Source: Sphingomonadales bacterium (lineage in GTDB: Bacteria; Pseudomonadota; Alphaproteobacteria; Sphingomonadales; Sphingomonadaceae). Taken from it: DNA of 64,000 nt. The notes under the pieces were generated by a model that had not been told where the DNA came from, made no database searches, and saw nothing but the letters and a program-made list of their open reading frames with translations. The position numbers and the translations under genes were made by a program. Positions 63,469-64,000 of this stretch are shown here, one piece after another (position 1 is the first letter of the stretch; every line of letters begins with the position of its first letter). The DNA is taken from the NCBI GenBank assembly GCA_027486895.1, contig JAIXOE010000010.1, positions 1-64,000 of the forward strand, read 5' to 3'.

Positions 63469-64000
63469 ATGCGTCGGCCCGCACGGCCGGCAAGTTCCAC
63501 TGTGTAATGCCACGCTATGCGGCCTGACCGGCCGCCACGGCCTTGTGCAAAGCTCAACGCATCAGATTCGTCCCAGTCGAGGTCGAAGTGCGCGGCATAG
63601 CTGCCTACCATTTTTAGATAAGCATCTTGGTCGGGATATTGAAAACCAAGCTTAAGGCCAAACCGGTCAGCCAACGCCAGGCTGTCGTCAACCGCATCGC
63701 GGCCGCCCGCGTCCGGATCAGCGCCATTTTCTCTTTCGACGATGTTCCTGCGATTGGATGTGACGCATAGCCTGACATTATTCGGTCGGGCTTCAACGCC
63801 GCCTTCAAGCAGCGACCGCAAAAGCCGCGCGCTTTGGTCATTTGGCTCGAATGAAATGTCGTCTACAAACAACAGATATCTGCGGCCTGAGGCAGCGAGC
63901 TCGTCAAATAACGCGGGCAGGCTGGTCACTTGGTTCGCAGCCGCCTCGACAAGCGCAATGAAGAAACCTTCTTCTTGCAACGCGGCGACCACCGATTTGA
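63465..64000 (-). CDS. DUF815 AAA-type ATPase, 5' end outside the window
   Basis: C-terminal part (about 178 residues) of a DUF815 P-loop ATPase. The frame runs through the window edge, beginning KSVVAALQEEGFFIALVEAA, so Lys-Ser of the Walker A motif is the first visible part and the start lies beyond. Walker B is YLLFVDDISFE, then LRSLLEGGVEARPNNVRLCV and TSNRRNIVERE, ending in a basic C-terminus (VELAGRAGRRI). Role of the family is unknown; the AAA core suggests remodelling of a partner. Confidence 0.88.
   Translation of the reverse strand, partial: KSVVAALQEEGFFIALVEAAANQVTSLPALFDELAASGRRYLLFVDDISFEPNDQSARLLRSLLEGGVEARPNNVRLCVTSNRRNIVERENGADPDAGGRDAVDDSLALADRFGLKLGFQYPDQDAYLKMVGSYAAHFDLDWDESDALSFAQGRGGRSGRIAWHYTVELAGRAGRRI

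Overview
The window looks like chromosomal DNA of a Sphingomonadales alphaproteobacterium (Sphingopyxis/Sphingorhabdus-like). This is inferred from gene content (short PutA without a DNA-binding domain, 180-kDa-class NAD-glutamate dehydrogenase, serC-serA-hisZ-purA order, type 2 ArgC, a lone CpaF, DUF815 ATPase), a moderately high G+C that I estimate by eye in the high fifties, and REP-like palindromes of the kind common in sphingomonads. I see no rRNA, tRNA, CRISPR array, insertion sequence, integrase or phage gene. It is mostly core housekeeping DNA with a few accessory genes.

Region 1 (1-7.9 kb): thiC with a structured leader, an AT-rich trypsin-like peptidase gene, a UPF0178 gene, a Stealth-family phosphotransferase, a small HTH protein, a phasin-like protein, a probably frameshifted small gene, a cold-shock protein with a strong terminator, and several small membrane or zinc-ribbon proteins. 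Region 2 (7.9-15.8 kb): a Baeyer-Villiger-type monooxygenase, leucyl aminopeptidase, an NlpC/P60 hydrolase, argC behind a large imperfect palindrome, a nuclease-like unknown coupled to map, and a CinA-type molybdopterin-binding protein. Region 3 (15.8-25 kb): an M16 zinc peptidase, the galE-hslV-hslU run, a carbon-nitrogen hydrolase and cpaF.

Region 4 (25-36 kb): an EamA exporter, a GNAT-like protein, polA, a DUF2171 protein, a TonB-dependent receptor, prephenate dehydratase, a membrane-anchored cytochrome c, a LOG-family protein and an extensin-like lipoprotein. Region 5 (36-43.8 kb): an MsrQ-like membrane protein and a PepSY-like protein, then serine biosynthesis (serC, serA) behind a leader that fits the alphaproteobacterial serC RNA, then hisZ and purA with an opposed secreted esterase between them. 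Region 6 (43.8-52.3 kb): an MFS transporter, a methyltransferase, a dicarboxylate/glutamate symporter divergent from NAD-glutamate dehydrogenase (uptake plus catabolism of the same substrate), and a 42-residue basic protein too short for normal ORF calling. Region 7 (52.4-64 kb): an HD-domain protein, a LytS/LytTR-type two-component pair followed by a dienelactone hydrolase, tadA, rpmB, a phytase-like esterase, a glycine-zipper protein, putA, a PQQ-type sugar dehydrogenase, and a DUF815 ATPase cut by the window end.

No clear new multigene system stands out. The most useful leads are: the thiC and serC leaders, both of which can pair with their own Shine-Dalgarno; the TGATG-coupled map/nuclease-like pair whose second gene also shares stop bases with argC; six convergent gene pairs sharing four bases of overlapping stop codons; a heat-shock-type promoter so close to hslV that its mRNA would be leaderless; and the low-GC peptidase gene behind thiC.
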